64,000 nucleotides of DNA. Origin: Parapedobacter indicus. GTDB taxonomy: Bacteria; Bacteroidota; Bacteroidia; Sphingobacteriales; Sphingobacteriaceae. The stretch spans positions 124,001 to 188,000 of the forward strand of contig NZ_FOQO01000007.1 of the NCBI RefSeq assembly GCF_900113765.1. Reading direction: 5' to 3'. A model generated the notes under the pieces. It was not told the origin of the DNA. It ran no database searches and saw only the letters and a program-made list of their open reading frames with translations. The position numbers were made by a program, and so were the translations under genes. Below, piece by piece: positions 42,540 through 52,630 of this stretch (its first letter is position 1; every line of letters starts with the position of its first letter).

Positions 42540-43391
42540 TTATTTCGTTGTCGTTGTCAATTCGTTAACGTAATGGAGGAGGATGTGGAAAGCCGGCGCC
42601 GCCATGGCTCCATGGTCAAAACCATCCAATTCGTATAAATGGACATTTTGGTGTCCTACCACCTTCATCATCCGGTAAAAGTAGGCGTTTTCCTCGTATC
42701 TACCGAGCATTTCCATTTCGCGATCGCCCGTGATCAGTACCAGCGGGGGAGCATCGTTACGCACATGGTACAGCGGAGCCAATTCATCCACAATGGGCTG
42801 CGTATCTTTTATCCCACGTTCTGCCCGTACTGTCATGTGCGTGATGGCATGGCCACTGAAATCGATAACTCCTGCCAATTTATCTGCATCCTCGCCATAC
42901 TGCTGTAGCCAGGACGTATCAAGTCCGACCATTGCGACCAGATACCCGCCAGCCGAATGGCCGGAAATGAAAATTTTACTTGGATCGCCACCATATTCTC
43001 CGATATGCTTGAACGTCCACGCAATGGCTGCGGCAGCGTCATCAATATACGCCGGTGCCTTTACTTTCGGGCTTAGCCGGTAATTGACCGCCACCACTGC
43101 AATTCCTTTTTCCTTCAATTCCTGCGGGATAAACTTTTCCCCGCCAGTGATCCCTCCGCCATGGAACCAAACCACCGTAGGGTAGTCTTTCTTATTTTCG
43201 GGATAATAGACATCCAATACACAACGTTCAACTGCATAGGCGTCGTCGCTATTTTCCGATCTATACCTCATGTTCTCAATGAGTTGATAGGTTAGGGAAT
43301 TGGCAGTTTGCTGTGCATGTGCAGCAGACATGAATGCGATTAGGCACAAGCCTACCACCAAGCGGTAACGTATTTTTTTCTTTTTGACCAT
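42540..43391 (-). CDS. Secreted alpha/beta hydrolase (esterase type)
   Basis: A 283-residue protein. ATG 43391 is chosen because it begins a signal peptide (KKKIRYRLVVGLCLIAFMSA, then AHAQ). Hydrolase motifs: oxyanion loop VVWFHGGGITGGEKFIP (about 72), nucleophile elbow FISGHSAGGYLVAMVG (Ser about 140), acid in LVLITGDREMEMLGRYEE (about 223) and His in DGFDHGAMAAP (about 262). The HGGG loop and GHSAGG elbow indicate the hormone-sensitive-lipase/BD-FAE-like carbohydrate esterase type. In this locus it probably removes acyl groups from the glycan (inference). Confidence 0.86.
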   Translation of the reverse strand: MVKKKKIRYRLVVGLCLIAFMSAAHAQQTANSLTYQLIENMRYRSENSDDAYAVERCVLDVYYPENKKDYPTVVWFHGGGITGGEKFIPQELKEKGIAVVAVNYRLSPKVKAPAYIDDAAAAIAWTFKHIGEYGGDPSKIFISGHSAGGYLVAMVGLDTSWLQQYGEDADKLAGVIDFSGHAITHMTVRAERGIKDTQPIVDELAPLYHVRNDAPPLVLITGDREMEMLGRYEENAYFYRMMKVVGHQNVHLYELDGFDHGAMAAPAFHILLHYVNELTTTTK

Positions 43392-43484
43392 ATCAATCTT
43401 CTTCGCCCTATTAATGCTGGAGTTGCTAAAGTACACAATGCCGATGAAACCCGGAAACGCGTTGGGTGCATCCACAAAAGCAAC

Positions 43485-45008
43485 CTAGTGACGCGGACTC
43501 TGCGGACGCGCAGGCATCGGTACGGGATGCCGTGCCAGAATGACTTGAAGCGTCTTCCGTACTTCCGGTCGTTCGTTAGCGATATTTCTCACCTCCATCG
43601 GCCCATCTTGATAATCGTACAGCTCGTATTGCGGGGTCTCTGTGGCATTACCGATTTTCTGCCATTCCACCAGCCGGTAGCGATCGGTTCGGATCGCCCT
43701 TCCCAAACGACCTCCCCGCGGGAAGCAATGGTAAGCATGATCCCGGATCCTGGCTTCCGGATCCTTGAGTACAGGCGCCATGCTCAGGCCATCAAACGGC
43801 TGCGGCACCTGCGGAACAGGCAAACCGGCGAGTTCAACCAACGTAGGGTAGATATCCACCGTTTCAGTAAGCTGCGCCGTATGGGTACCTGGCTGTCCGA
43901 CGCCGGGTGCGGAGATGATCAACGGTATATGATTCGCCAGCTCATAATTGACGTGCTTGGTCCACATGCCCATCTCACCGAGCAGGTAACCGTGGTCGCC
44001 CCAAAGCACCACAATGGTGTTGTCATCGAGCCCCAAAGCTGCCAATTCATCCAGCACCTTGCCAATTTGGGCGTCCACATAGCTTACGCCCGCATAATAG
44101 CCATGTATTAATTTACGAGTGAGGCTGTCTGTAAAAGGTTCCTCCGTGACCTTTTCCGGAATTGGAGCATACTGGTCAATCTCCGTACCGTATTTCACTG
44201 CATAGGGAGGTGCTCCCTCCGGCCGCACCGTGCGACCCGGTAGAGGTAACCGATCTTCGTCATACAGATCCCAGTACTTTTGAGGCACTGAGAACGGAAG
44301 ATGTGGCCTGGCAAACCCGACAGCAAGGAAAAAGGGCTGATCAGGCTGCGATTTCAAGTCCCGTAGCCGCTCAACCGCCCGCTGCGCGACACGGCCATCG
44401 GCATACGCATCGTCGGCAACATCAGGCGATTCCCAAGCAAGACCACGAGGTAATCCCTGGGCAAGCTGGTTCGAAAATAATGCTTCCTCACGTGTGAATC
44501 CCTCCTTCTTGCTTTCGGGGTCTACATACTCAATCACCAGTTCCTTATGATGTGGTACGCTCCAAGAGTCTTGATCGGCATAGGTGTTGTGACCAATATG
44601 GAACACTTTGCCCATGGATTCGGTACGATAACCATGTTGCTTAAAATACTGAGGCAAAGTTACTGCATCGGGATAATAGTCGCGGAAATTTTGTCCAAAC
44701 CCATAAATTCCGGATGAAGAAGACCGACTACCCAACAGCAGATTGAACCGCGATGGTGCACATACCGCCTGGTTGGCATAAGCCCTATCAAAACGCATCC
44801 CCTTGGAAGCAAACCGGTCGATATGCGGCGTCAGCGCAGTCGCGTCTCCGTAAGTGCCTAATGCGGGCCGCAAGTCATCCACCAAGATCAGCAATACGTT
44901 CGGTTTATCAGGCTTGCTTGCCATGGCACAGGAAATACCCGCCAATAGCGCAAAACCAACCGCACCTAGTGCGGTTAGCTTCTTAAATCCTGCATTCCTT
45001 CTTTTCAT
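43485..45008 (-). CDS. Sulfatase, iduronate-2-sulfatase-like
   Basis: A 507-residue S1-type sulfatase. The frame extends to 45068, but ATG 45008 gives an export signal (MKRRNAGFKKLTALGAVGFA, followed by LLAGISCAMA). Metal residues in VLLILVDDLRPALG, and the formylglycine motif QAVCAPSRFNLLLG, needing an anaerobic-type or FGE maturase not encoded here. The segment GIYGFGQNFRDYYPDAVTL and HGYRTESMGKVFHIG, then FFLAVGFARPHLPFSVPQKY, resemble iduronate-2-sulfatase. Active on a sulfated sugar in the periplasm. 62 bases downstream of another sulfatase. Confidence 0.9.
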   Translation of the reverse strand: MKRRNAGFKKLTALGAVGFALLAGISCAMASKPDKPNVLLILVDDLRPALGTYGDATALTPHIDRFASKGMRFDRAYANQAVCAPSRFNLLLGSRSSSSGIYGFGQNFRDYYPDAVTLPQYFKQHGYRTESMGKVFHIGHNTYADQDSWSVPHHKELVIEYVDPESKKEGFTREEALFSNQLAQGLPRGLAWESPDVADDAYADGRVAQRAVERLRDLKSQPDQPFFLAVGFARPHLPFSVPQKYWDLYDEDRLPLPGRTVRPEGAPPYAVKYGTEIDQYAPIPEKVTEEPFTDSLTRKLIHGYYAGVSYVDAQIGKVLDELAALGLDDNTIVVLWGDHGYLLGEMGMWTKHVNYELANHIPLIISAPGVGQPGTHTAQLTETVDIYPTLVELAGLPVPQVPQPFDGLSMAPVLKDPEARIRDHAYHCFPRGGRLGRAIRTDRYRLVEWQKIGNATETPQYELYDYQDGPMEVRNIANERPEVRKTLQVILARHPVPMPARPQSPRH

Positions 45009-45070
45009 ATTTGCTATATTCATGTTTATTGCCGCGGCTAACTTACCAAACACGTTCATCGCCATCATTT

Positions 45071-46495
45071 TTAGAACACATACGGAGCCACAGGTCCTTT
45101 TGCTTTACCACGATTTTTATTCGGAGCGTTTAAATCCTCTGGCCCGGTTTCATAATCTCCCTGTACCTCCCGCGTTGTTTTCATTTGTGCCCGGAAACGC
45201 TCCAGGATATCACTATACTTAGGATCAGCTGCGAGATTCACCTGCTCCCAAGGGTCAGCACCGATGTCGTAAAGTTCTTCTTCCGGACGATGATGGTATC
45301 GCCACAGCACAGCGGCAGCATGCGGATCACGGAACGACTCAATGCGCCAGGATGGCCAGTATTCCCGCCCGCCATCGTGATCTGTCGCCCTATCCATGTG
45401 GGTTGTATAGCGTATTTCCGGTGCAAGATTTAAAATGTATTTATACCGGTCAGTGCGTAACATGCGCATGGGTGCACGGTTCATCAAGCGATCTCCCGTA
45501 TGGGAAGCAAAAACTGTGTCGCGGTGCTTTACCCCTGGGTCTTTCAATACCGGCAGAAAGCTTTTGCCATCAACGTCCTTGGGCGGCATACCATTGGCAA
45601 TCTCCACCATCGTTGGCAAAATGTCCACTTGAGATACCAGCGCATCCGTCCGGCTCCCTGCTTTGACGTATCCGGGCCACCTTACCATAAAAGGGACTTG
45701 GATACCGTAATCGTATAATCCCCATTTTCCGAATGCCCACTGTGGCCCTTGGTCGGCGGTAAACATCAAGATGGAATTAGCTGTCATTCCATGCTTATCC
45801 AACAGGTTCATCAACGTACCTAAATTCGTATCCATTTTGGTCACGTCGGTATAGTACCTCGCCCTGGCTTTTCGGGTTTCTTCGGTATCAATGTGAATCG
45901 GTGGAATATCTACCTCATCGGGCCTATAAATCGGCTTCTCAGGCCAAATCACATGCGGACTGTGGTCTGCCACGATTAATACAAACGGCTTGTCCGGCTT
46001 CTGTGTTCCGAGCCACTTGTCCACCGGCGCCAAAATCAAATCGTAATGTAACCCCGGGGTGTTTTCAAAGCCCGGTTCGGGCGCGTTGGTTCCGGCGATG
46101 CGCTCAAAAGGAAACACTTCCTGCGGGCCGACATGGAGTTTGCCGGCAATGGCCACGCGATAACCCAACGCTGATAGCCGCTGCACCATGGAAGACATAC
46201 CTTCCCCGACCCCCGAATGATTGCCGTGTGCACCATGCCTCATCGGATACATGGCAGTAAATAGCGAACTGCGGGAAGGGCCACACGTTGGGGAAGCGGC
46301 GAAGGCCTTGTCGAATACCAAGGATTCGCGGCTCAATTTATCCAGGTTGGGTGTGCGGACAACGTGGTTTCCATACGGCCCAATATCCCGGACCGCCAAG
46401 TCATCCCCAATGAATATCACCATATTGGGGAGCGAAGCTCTCTCTTGCCCATAAACAACCGACAACCAGCATATAAACCACACAAAAAGAGCCAT
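45071..46495 (-). CDS. Sulfatase, N-sulfoglucosamine sulfohydrolase-like
   Basis: A 474-residue secreted S1 sulfatase with signal MALFVWFICWLSVVYGQ. Metal site: NMVIFIGDDLAVRDIG. Formylglycine motif: ASPTCGPSRSSLFTAMYPMR. The following MRHGAHGNHSGVGEG and LSALGYRVAIAGKLHVGP are like heparan N-sulfatase (SGSH) and its bacterial relatives. Further residues: LIVADHSPHVIWPEKPIYRP and MFTADQGPQWAFGKWGLYD. Specificity beyond the family cannot be stated. It is 4 bases after the CBM-tailed sulfatase, so tightly coupled. Confidence 0.9.
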   Translation of the reverse strand: MALFVWFICWLSVVYGQERASLPNMVIFIGDDLAVRDIGPYGNHVVRTPNLDKLSRESLVFDKAFAASPTCGPSRSSLFTAMYPMRHGAHGNHSGVGEGMSSMVQRLSALGYRVAIAGKLHVGPQEVFPFERIAGTNAPEPGFENTPGLHYDLILAPVDKWLGTQKPDKPFVLIVADHSPHVIWPEKPIYRPDEVDIPPIHIDTEETRKARARYYTDVTKMDTNLGTLMNLLDKHGMTANSILMFTADQGPQWAFGKWGLYDYGIQVPFMVRWPGYVKAGSRTDALVSQVDILPTMVEIANGMPPKDVDGKSFLPVLKDPGVKHRDTVFASHTGDRLMNRAPMRMLRTDRYKYILNLAPEIRYTTHMDRATDHDGGREYWPSWRIESFRDPHAAAVLWRYHHRPEEELYDIGADPWEQVNLAADPKYSDILERFRAQMKTTREVQGDYETGPEDLNAPNKNRGKAKGPVAPYVF

Positions 46496-46499
46496 AGGA

Positions 46500-48584
46500 T
46501 TAGGGGATTATGGGAGTTAATATCACATCATCGATCCAGCATTCATCTCCTTCCTTAAGCGCTCCCACTTCAACAGACAATCGATAGAACCCATCCTGTG
46601 GAATCGGGTTGCTTTCTTCTGCGTTGGAAGTGGATTCGCCGGTCGCCATCCACCGTTGGTCGAGCAAGCGTGTGCCAAGGTCATTGGCGTTATAAATACA
46701 AACCGGAAACGACAGCGAATTATTGGCTTTGCACGTTAGGCCGATCCGAAACCGCTCTCCCTGCTTTGCATAAAAGCGCCAACTTAACACCAAATCTGCG
46801 GGGGCCGCACCATCTTCATACAGCTTGATATATGCGGCATTTTTCCCCGTGAGCTGCCCGGTCGTGTCGATGGAAACCATCCCGATTGCCGGGTGAACCC
46901 CCTGTATTTTCCACCCACCCAGATTGGCATCGAAGCTGCCATTGATCATACGGGTATAGTCGTGCTGACGCTCTCCATAATCTCGAGTATCCATCGGCAA
47001 TGCACCGATATCTCGCGCCCAATCCTCCCATGCATCATAGAGAGTATCCAGCAACTTCTGATGATCGGCAGCCACGTTAGTTGCCTCAACCGGATCCCTT
47101 TCCATATCGTAAAGCTCCAAGGCATCGCGGCTGAAGGCTTGCCCGATCGGGGTTTTAGCAACCATTTTCCACCTGCCGTCGCGCACCGCGATGTTGGCTT
47201 CATGTTCCCAAAAAATCTTTCTTCGGTCGGCACTCGCGCCGCGGAATTGGGGGAGCAGACTGCGGCCCTGCATGGGCAGTATTTCATGACCGTTGTAGGT
47301 GTCTGGATAAGTAGCTTCCGCGAGGTCTACACAGGTAGCCATGATATCTATAAGATGTCCATAGTCTCTGGCAAACCCGTTGTGAAGCGTCTTTTCAATC
47401 CCTTTGGGCCAATGTGCAATCATGGGTGTGGCAATCCCGCCCTCGTGGGTGTAATGTTTATATTCCCGGAAGGGGGTACTGCTCAAATTTGCCCAATTGA
47501 TCCGATAGCTCTCAAACGTATTCGCATCGGTACCATTCACGGTCTTGTGTATCCCGCTGCTTATAAATTCAGCGCAGGCACCGTTATCACTTACGAACAA
47601 AATAACGGTCTGCTCATACAGCCCCTGTCGCTTCAGCTCATCGACAATCCGCCCGATCCCTTGATCCATGATATCGACCTGTGCAGCGTAGATGGCCATG
47701 CGTTCTGCCATTTCGGCTTGCTTTTCTCCACCGAGATGGTCCCATGCGGGGACAGTGGTATCGCGCGGAGACAGCACTGTCTCCGGACCGAATAACCCTA
47801 TTTTCTGCTGCCGATGGAACCGGGCAACCCGCAGTGCATCCCATCCTTGCCGATAGCGCTGTCGGTATTTTTCGATTTCGTGTTCCAACGCGTGCAGCGG
47901 CCAGTGGGGAGCGGTGTAGGCCACATACATAAAAAACGGAGTTTCTGCAGACGTGGTAACATGTTTCCGGATATAGGAAACGCTGGTATCACTGATCGCC
48001 TCGGTGAGGTAAAAACCATCGGGTGCGGGATACGGCGTATTACCACTGTAAACTGTGGGTGTGAAATAGTTAGCTCCCCCGGGTATGATACCGAAATATC
48101 GGTCAAAGCCACGTTGCAACGGCCAGGTGTCCACGACCTGTCCCTCGATATGCCGCTCATTGGTAAGGTGCCATTTGCCCGTCATGTATGTGCGATAACC
48201 GGCCGACCGGAGCACTTCCGCAATCGTAACGCTCTTCGTATTCAGTTCTCCCTGGTATGCAGCGGTACCCATGTCTGCTGCAGCCATCCATCCCATACCC
48301 GCTTGGTGAGGGTACAGCCCCGTCATCAAGGCAGCCCGCGAGGGGCAGCAACGGGCGGCACTATAAAACTGCTTGTACCGCAGGCCACCGCTTGCCAGCC
48401 CATCCAGCGCAGGCGTCTCGATCTCTCCACCATAGCACCCCAGATCCGAAAATCCCAAGTCGTCTGCCATGATCAATACAATGTTAGGACGATGTTTTGT
48501 TTGTGCAAAACCAACGGAAAACATGCCGAAGAATGCAACGATCCATCCAGCCCAAATAATTCGCAATAGCTTTATAATCAACAT
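46500..48584 (-). CDS. Arylsulfatase with C-terminal carbohydrate-binding domain
   Basis: A 694-residue secreted S1 sulfatase. Signal peptide MLIIKLLRIIWAGWIVAFFG, then FAQ. Catalytic domain about 30-540: IVLIMADDLGFSDLGCYGGE, formylglycine motif SAARCCPSRAALMTGLYPHQ, and FVSDNGACAEFI. Residues about 550-694 form an added beta-sandwich: MINGSFDANLGGWKIQGVHP, then AYIKLYEDGAA, LVLSWRFYAKQGERFRIGLT and ECWIDDVILTPI, the pattern of galactose-binding/CBM4-9-like domains. The tail would anchor the enzyme to its polymer. Most Bacteroidetes S1 sulfatases lack it. Third sulfatase of the PUL. Confidence 0.88.
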   Translation of the reverse strand: MLIIKLLRIIWAGWIVAFFGMFSVGFAQTKHRPNIVLIMADDLGFSDLGCYGGEIETPALDGLASGGLRYKQFYSAARCCPSRAALMTGLYPHQAGMGWMAAADMGTAAYQGELNTKSVTIAEVLRSAGYRTYMTGKWHLTNERHIEGQVVDTWPLQRGFDRYFGIIPGGANYFTPTVYSGNTPYPAPDGFYLTEAISDTSVSYIRKHVTTSAETPFFMYVAYTAPHWPLHALEHEIEKYRQRYRQGWDALRVARFHRQQKIGLFGPETVLSPRDTTVPAWDHLGGEKQAEMAERMAIYAAQVDIMDQGIGRIVDELKRQGLYEQTVILFVSDNGACAEFISSGIHKTVNGTDANTFESYRINWANLSSTPFREYKHYTHEGGIATPMIAHWPKGIEKTLHNGFARDYGHLIDIMATCVDLAEATYPDTYNGHEILPMQGRSLLPQFRGASADRRKIFWEHEANIAVRDGRWKMVAKTPIGQAFSRDALELYDMERDPVEATNVAADHQKLLDTLYDAWEDWARDIGALPMDTRDYGERQHDYTRMINGSFDANLGGWKIQGVHPAIGMVSIDTTGQLTGKNAAYIKLYEDGAAPADLVLSWRFYAKQGERFRIGLTCKANNSLSFPVCIYNANDLGTRLLDQRWMATGESTSNAEESNPIPQDGFYRLSVEVGALKEGDECWIDDVILTPIIP

Positions 48585-48632
48585 CAGCGTTTGAGGTTAG
48601 TTAACAATTACGCCTACCGCTGCATGAGCGCA

Positions 48633-50024
48633 TCAATCAACCGGTGGATTCGCCCGGCCGGCGGTCAGTTCCGGCAGATACGTCCTCCAAGTAATGAGTT
48701 TATTCCGCAGCTCCTTGACGATGTCTGGCTGTGCCTCGGCAAGATCAGTCGTTTCATAGCGATCCTGCTCCATGTCATACAGTTCAGGGTCATTCTTGTG
48801 GTAATCGATGAGCAGCTTCCACTTCCCAGATCGGATGGCCAGATTGGGACTCCGGTCTTTCCCCTGCGGATAATTAAAAGCATAATCATTTCTGCCATAT
48901 TCCCAATACATATCCTTATCCCGCGAAGCGGGTGTACCCAACCATACGGCTGCTCGGTCTTCACCATCGCCTTTGTAATTGGCTGGCAGTTCAGCCGAGG
49001 CAATACCAGCCAATGTCGGAAATAAATCGGTTGAATTCAGCACAGAGATACTATCGGTACCACCTGCACGCACCCGGCCGGGCCAACGGACAATAAACGG
49101 CATGCGTATTCCACCCTCGTACAGGGAGAGTTTAGTACCCCGCAACCCACCTGCACGGCTACCCCGAAAGCTGGGTAATGGCCCATTATCGCTCGTGAAA
49201 ATCACAAGGGTATTTTCAGCCACGCCCAGTTCTTCCAGTCCATCAAATAAGCGCCCCAGCTGCCGGTCAAATTCCGCCAAGACAAGCTTGAAAGTAGCTT
49301 CTTCCGCAGGGTCCATCGGAAATTCCCCCTGTTGCCGCTGGTTTTCCTCCGGCACCCATGGCGTATGCATATCATCCGGCCACAGGTTCACAAAGCAGGG
49401 CGTACCCCGATGACGCCGCAAAAAATCGAGCGTCTTATCCACGAAATAAGCCGTGCGATTCCAACGCTTTACACTGTCTACCTCCGACCAAATCCAATCC
49501 GTAGCGGTCAGTGCCGGATCTGGCTCCGGACTTTCGTACGTACTGGCATGCTCGTCAAACCCGTATTTTTTAAATTTCGGGGCATTTTTTATATCCCTTC
49601 CGCCTCCCATGTGCCATTTTCCGAAATGCCCCGTTGCATAACCCGCATCTTTCAGCACCCTGGCCAGGGACGGTGCATGTACGTTGAGGTAGTTGGCCTG
49701 TTCAGCTAACTCATTGCTCCGCCTGTTGTTGAGGAATGTGGTAAAATTCCATTCCGAAGGAAACATGCCGGTCAGAATACTCGTGCGCGAGGGGCTACAA
49801 ATCGGCGAAGCGCTGTAGTATTGGGTAAACCGGGTGCCTTCCTGGGCAAAGCGATCCAGCCGTGGTGTGGGCACAAAATTGCCACCGAATGCACCAATAT
49901 CACTGAAACCCATGTCATCGGTCAAGATGACAATAATGTTGGGTTGCTCCTGAGCCCAAGCCGAACTTCGTATTAGCAACCCAACCAATAAGAGACCGAA
50001 ACCAATTGCGTTCGTACTTTTCAT
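48633..50024 (-). CDS. Sulfatase
   Basis: A 463-residue secreted S1 sulfatase. The frame extends to 50057, but ATG 50024 gives a signal peptide (KSTNAIGFGLLLVGLLIRSS, AWAQ). Metal residues IIVILTDDMGFSDIGAFGGN and formylglycine motif ASPICSPSRTSILTGMFPSE; substrate-side residues in YATGHFGKWHMGGGRDI and LWPDDMHTPWVPEE; IFTSDNGPLPSF near 290. First of four sulfatase genes in the operon, 40 bases after the DUF3823 gene. Subfamily cannot be assigned by eye. Confidence 0.9.
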   Translation of the reverse strand: MKSTNAIGFGLLLVGLLIRSSAWAQEQPNIIVILTDDMGFSDIGAFGGNFVPTPRLDRFAQEGTRFTQYYSASPICSPSRTSILTGMFPSEWNFTTFLNNRRSNELAEQANYLNVHAPSLARVLKDAGYATGHFGKWHMGGGRDIKNAPKFKKYGFDEHASTYESPEPDPALTATDWIWSEVDSVKRWNRTAYFVDKTLDFLRRHRGTPCFVNLWPDDMHTPWVPEENQRQQGEFPMDPAEEATFKLVLAEFDRQLGRLFDGLEELGVAENTLVIFTSDNGPLPSFRGSRAGGLRGTKLSLYEGGIRMPFIVRWPGRVRAGGTDSISVLNSTDLFPTLAGIASAELPANYKGDGEDRAAVWLGTPASRDKDMYWEYGRNDYAFNYPQGKDRSPNLAIRSGKWKLLIDYHKNDPELYDMEQDRYETTDLAEAQPDIVKELRNKLITWRTYLPELTAGRANPPVD

Positions 50025-50064
50025 ACCACAAGAAACGTATTTAACCCCAACAGTCAAAATGGGA

Positions 50065-50742
50065 TTAACGCAATTTCACTACCTGCGAATAGATCGCTTG
50101 ATCTTTGCCAACCGGCCTCACGCCTACCCGCGCAAATAAAGGTGCACCCGCATTGAAATCTCCATTACCCGATAAATCCACCGATTGGGTAATCGTGGTA
50201 CCCGCTTCAGGATCGCTTAGATCTTCCCGAACGATGTATACCACATCATCTACGAACGCCGTTTTACTTACTAATATCATGGCATAATCAACAGCGCCAT
50301 CTTCTACCACTTGATCAATCTGGAAAGAAGCGCTCAGCGCATTTCCATTTAACGCTAATGAGACATCAGACAACGTAAAATAAGGCGTGACTTCAATATC
50401 CACGTTGGTCGTACCCCGCAGATCAACCACGGTCGTATCCCGGTCGTTTACCCAGGGTCCATTGTTATCCCGGGTCACCAATTTATATTCACCGTCAAAT
50501 AATGTGGCTTCAAAGGTACCGTCCTGCGCTACGTAAACCGGAATGGGATTCCGTAATTCGTACCCATCCTGATAAAGTTGCAACTGCACGGCTTCTCCGG
50601 TCCCCCTTACGCCAAGCGCTTCCCCGTTGTAGGTAACCCGCCCGAAAAGCTTCGACTGGGGTTCATCGTAGTTATCGAATCCGCAACCACCGGCCATCAG
50701 TGCCAGTGGCAGCAATACAATCCATATCTTCTTCATAATCAT
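50065..50742 (-). CDS. DUF3823 lipoprotein (SusE-like position)
   Basis: A 225-residue lipoprotein: KKIWIVLLPLALMAGGCGFD with a clear lipobox (AGGC). An N-terminal beta-sandwich (about 33-120) has KLFGRVTYNGEALGVRGTGE, LQLYQDGYELRNPIPVYVAQ and DGTFEATLFDGEYKLV, the DUF3823 pattern, followed by a second Ig-like domain. DUF3823 genes regularly follow susD in Bacteroidetes PULs and encode surface lipoproteins thought to bind glycan. Here it follows susD by 18 bases. Two starts (50742 or 50736) are possible. Confidence 0.87.
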   Translation of the reverse strand: MIMKKIWIVLLPLALMAGGCGFDNYDEPQSKLFGRVTYNGEALGVRGTGEAVQLQLYQDGYELRNPIPVYVAQDGTFEATLFDGEYKLVTRDNNGPWVNDRDTTVVDLRGTTNVDIEVTPYFTLSDVSLALNGNALSASFQIDQVVEDGAVDYAMILVSKTAFVDDVVYIVREDLSDPEAGTTITQSVDLSGNGDFNAGAPLFARVGVRPVGKDQAIYSQVVKLR

Positions 50743-50760
50743 TCGATCGTTAAGTTTTTC

Positions 50761-52605
50761 TTACTGGAACGGATTTAATACGATCCGCGGATTGGCATTC
50801 TGCCAGGCGAGATCGATAAAATTATAATAATTACGCAGCTGGAAAAAACGTGGAAACGGAGAGTTACTGAATGGCCGTCTATCAAACACATATTTTCCAT
50901 CATTGGGCGTGCCCGGCGCCACGACGAGGTAAGGGAATAAGGCATATTGGGTAGCCGTGGGATTATTTTGTACACCATTCCACACGATATGGGCGCGCCG
51001 CCAGCGCTTCAGGTCCCAGTACCGGTGATCCTCAAAGGCAAATTCCACGCGCCGTTCCCGGATAATGTCGTCGAGGGTCATCGATTCCAACGGCTGGATG
51101 CCCGCCCGTTCACGGATCTGATTCAGGTAATCCAGCGCGACTGACTGCTGTCCCAGCTCCAATGCGGCTTCGGACGCAATCATCAATGCTTCAGCAAATC
51201 GCAATCTTGGGAACCACATTTCACTGTTCCGCCCCCGGGTGGACGCTCCCTGTGCCTCGTCCAAGAATTTTCGGAAGAAGAATCCGGTTTTATTAATAAA
51301 CTGTTCATTGGAATTATTCGGGCCATTGGTGGATGTGATCAACCGGCCCTCGTCATCCTCGTCTCCCGGCTGGCTTGTCCGGGTTTGCCACGATCCGTTG
51401 TTCCAGATTTTCTGGCCTGCCTGGAGGATGACCGGTTCTCCCTTAAAGAGTGCCCCCGGCACAATGACAGAGCCGCCCAAACGCGCATCCTTATTCGCAA
51501 ATGCGTCTTCAAGGTTATCGTAAAAAATGTAGTCACCATTGACATCCCGGATGTGTATGGTTCCGTCGCGGTCATCGGTATATTCAAAAGCCTCCACCAG
51601 GTTCAAAATCGGGCCCGCATACGCCCGGTCAATGTCTTCGGCATGGGAGCCCGGAATATTAACCCTTGTAAATCCGGTCTGTTGCCCGGCTCCTGGATAG
51701 ATGTGATCCCGTGCCCAGATTACTTCGCTGTTACTCACTTTGACACTGAGGGCCTCATAGAAGTTACGTTCCAGGTTGCCCGGTTGGGTCATGTTCAGCT
51801 GATAGGGGCTGTTATTAATGATGTCCTCGGCGGTAGTCAGCGCCGTTTGGTAATATCCTTCCGTCAATTCCGCCGGAATACCAACTTCGCCGCCGGCTGT
51901 CCGGATGGGGCTGGGCATTTTGTTATTGTAATTGGCCAACGATCCGGCATAAATGGCAGCACGTGCTTTCAACATCAATGCAGCCCATCGATTTGCACGT
52001 GCGGCATTGATGGTCGGCTGATCGGATAAAAACTCCGCAATCGCATCACATTCGGAAATGATGTAATCGTATAAACCCGCTTCGGTAGACCGGGGATATT
52101 GCAGGGCAGTCACATCCATTCCCACCTCATAATCAAAAACTTCGTCGCCTACAATGGGCATCCCTCCCATTCCGCGGCACATGTTGAAATAGACCCAGGC
52201 ACGCAAAAACCGGGCTTCGCCCTCGTAAGCGAGTTTATCTCCTTCTTCGAGGGCGCTGCTAGCACGTAATCCTTCCAAAAATTGGTTAATGTTCCGGATT
52301 AATTCATAGTCATAGACCCGCCACAATGTATTGCTATAGTCCTGAATGTTATCCGGTCCGCCGTCGGATTTACCCGCCTCATCCAATATGGTGTATTGAT
52401 ACGAATCATTAATGTGCTGTCCCCACATCACCCGGCCATAAAAATTGGCCAGTACCGATTGGATCAGCGCTGGATCCGCAAACACCTGTTCATCATCAAA
52501 AATCCGATCCGGTTCCCGGTCAAGGAAATCGGAACAGCTGTTGAATGCGGTCATCAGACACGCAAGCAACACCGTTTTAACTGTCGTTATGATTGACTTT
52601 TTCAT
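50761..52605 (-). CDS. susD: SusD/RagB family glycan-binding lipoprotein
   Basis: A 614-residue outer-membrane lipoprotein: signal KSIITTVKTVLLACLMTAFN ending in SC, then SDFLDREPDRIFDDEQVFAD. The SusD helical repeats are evident: GDKLAYEGEARFLRAWVYFN (about 120-140) and, near the C terminus, FPRLRFAEALMIASEAALEL, then YLNQIRERAGI and RRVEFAFEDHRYWDLKRWRR (about 540). It forms the lid on the SusC transporter and captures the glycan at the cell surface. Located 25 bases after susC. Confidence 0.95.
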   Translation of the reverse strand: MKKSIITTVKTVLLACLMTAFNSCSDFLDREPDRIFDDEQVFADPALIQSVLANFYGRVMWGQHINDSYQYTILDEAGKSDGGPDNIQDYSNTLWRVYDYELIRNINQFLEGLRASSALEEGDKLAYEGEARFLRAWVYFNMCRGMGGMPIVGDEVFDYEVGMDVTALQYPRSTEAGLYDYIISECDAIAEFLSDQPTINAARANRWAALMLKARAAIYAGSLANYNNKMPSPIRTAGGEVGIPAELTEGYYQTALTTAEDIINNSPYQLNMTQPGNLERNFYEALSVKVSNSEVIWARDHIYPGAGQQTGFTRVNIPGSHAEDIDRAYAGPILNLVEAFEYTDDRDGTIHIRDVNGDYIFYDNLEDAFANKDARLGGSVIVPGALFKGEPVILQAGQKIWNNGSWQTRTSQPGDEDDEGRLITSTNGPNNSNEQFINKTGFFFRKFLDEAQGASTRGRNSEMWFPRLRFAEALMIASEAALELGQQSVALDYLNQIRERAGIQPLESMTLDDIIRERRVEFAFEDHRYWDLKRWRRAHIVWNGVQNNPTATQYALFPYLVVAPGTPNDGKYVFDRRPFSNSPFPRFFQLRNYYNFIDLAWQNANPRIVLNPFQ

Positions 52606-52630
52606 CTTATTCTTTCTTTACACCGCTGCC

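Noticed and set aside
46893..47795. 300-codon open frame on the plus strand
   Set aside because: Antisense to the CBM-tailed sulfatase; no start signals and no recognisable protein. The same applies to 51385-52029, 54134-54919 and 61151-61864 opposite susD, susC and the large lipoprotein.
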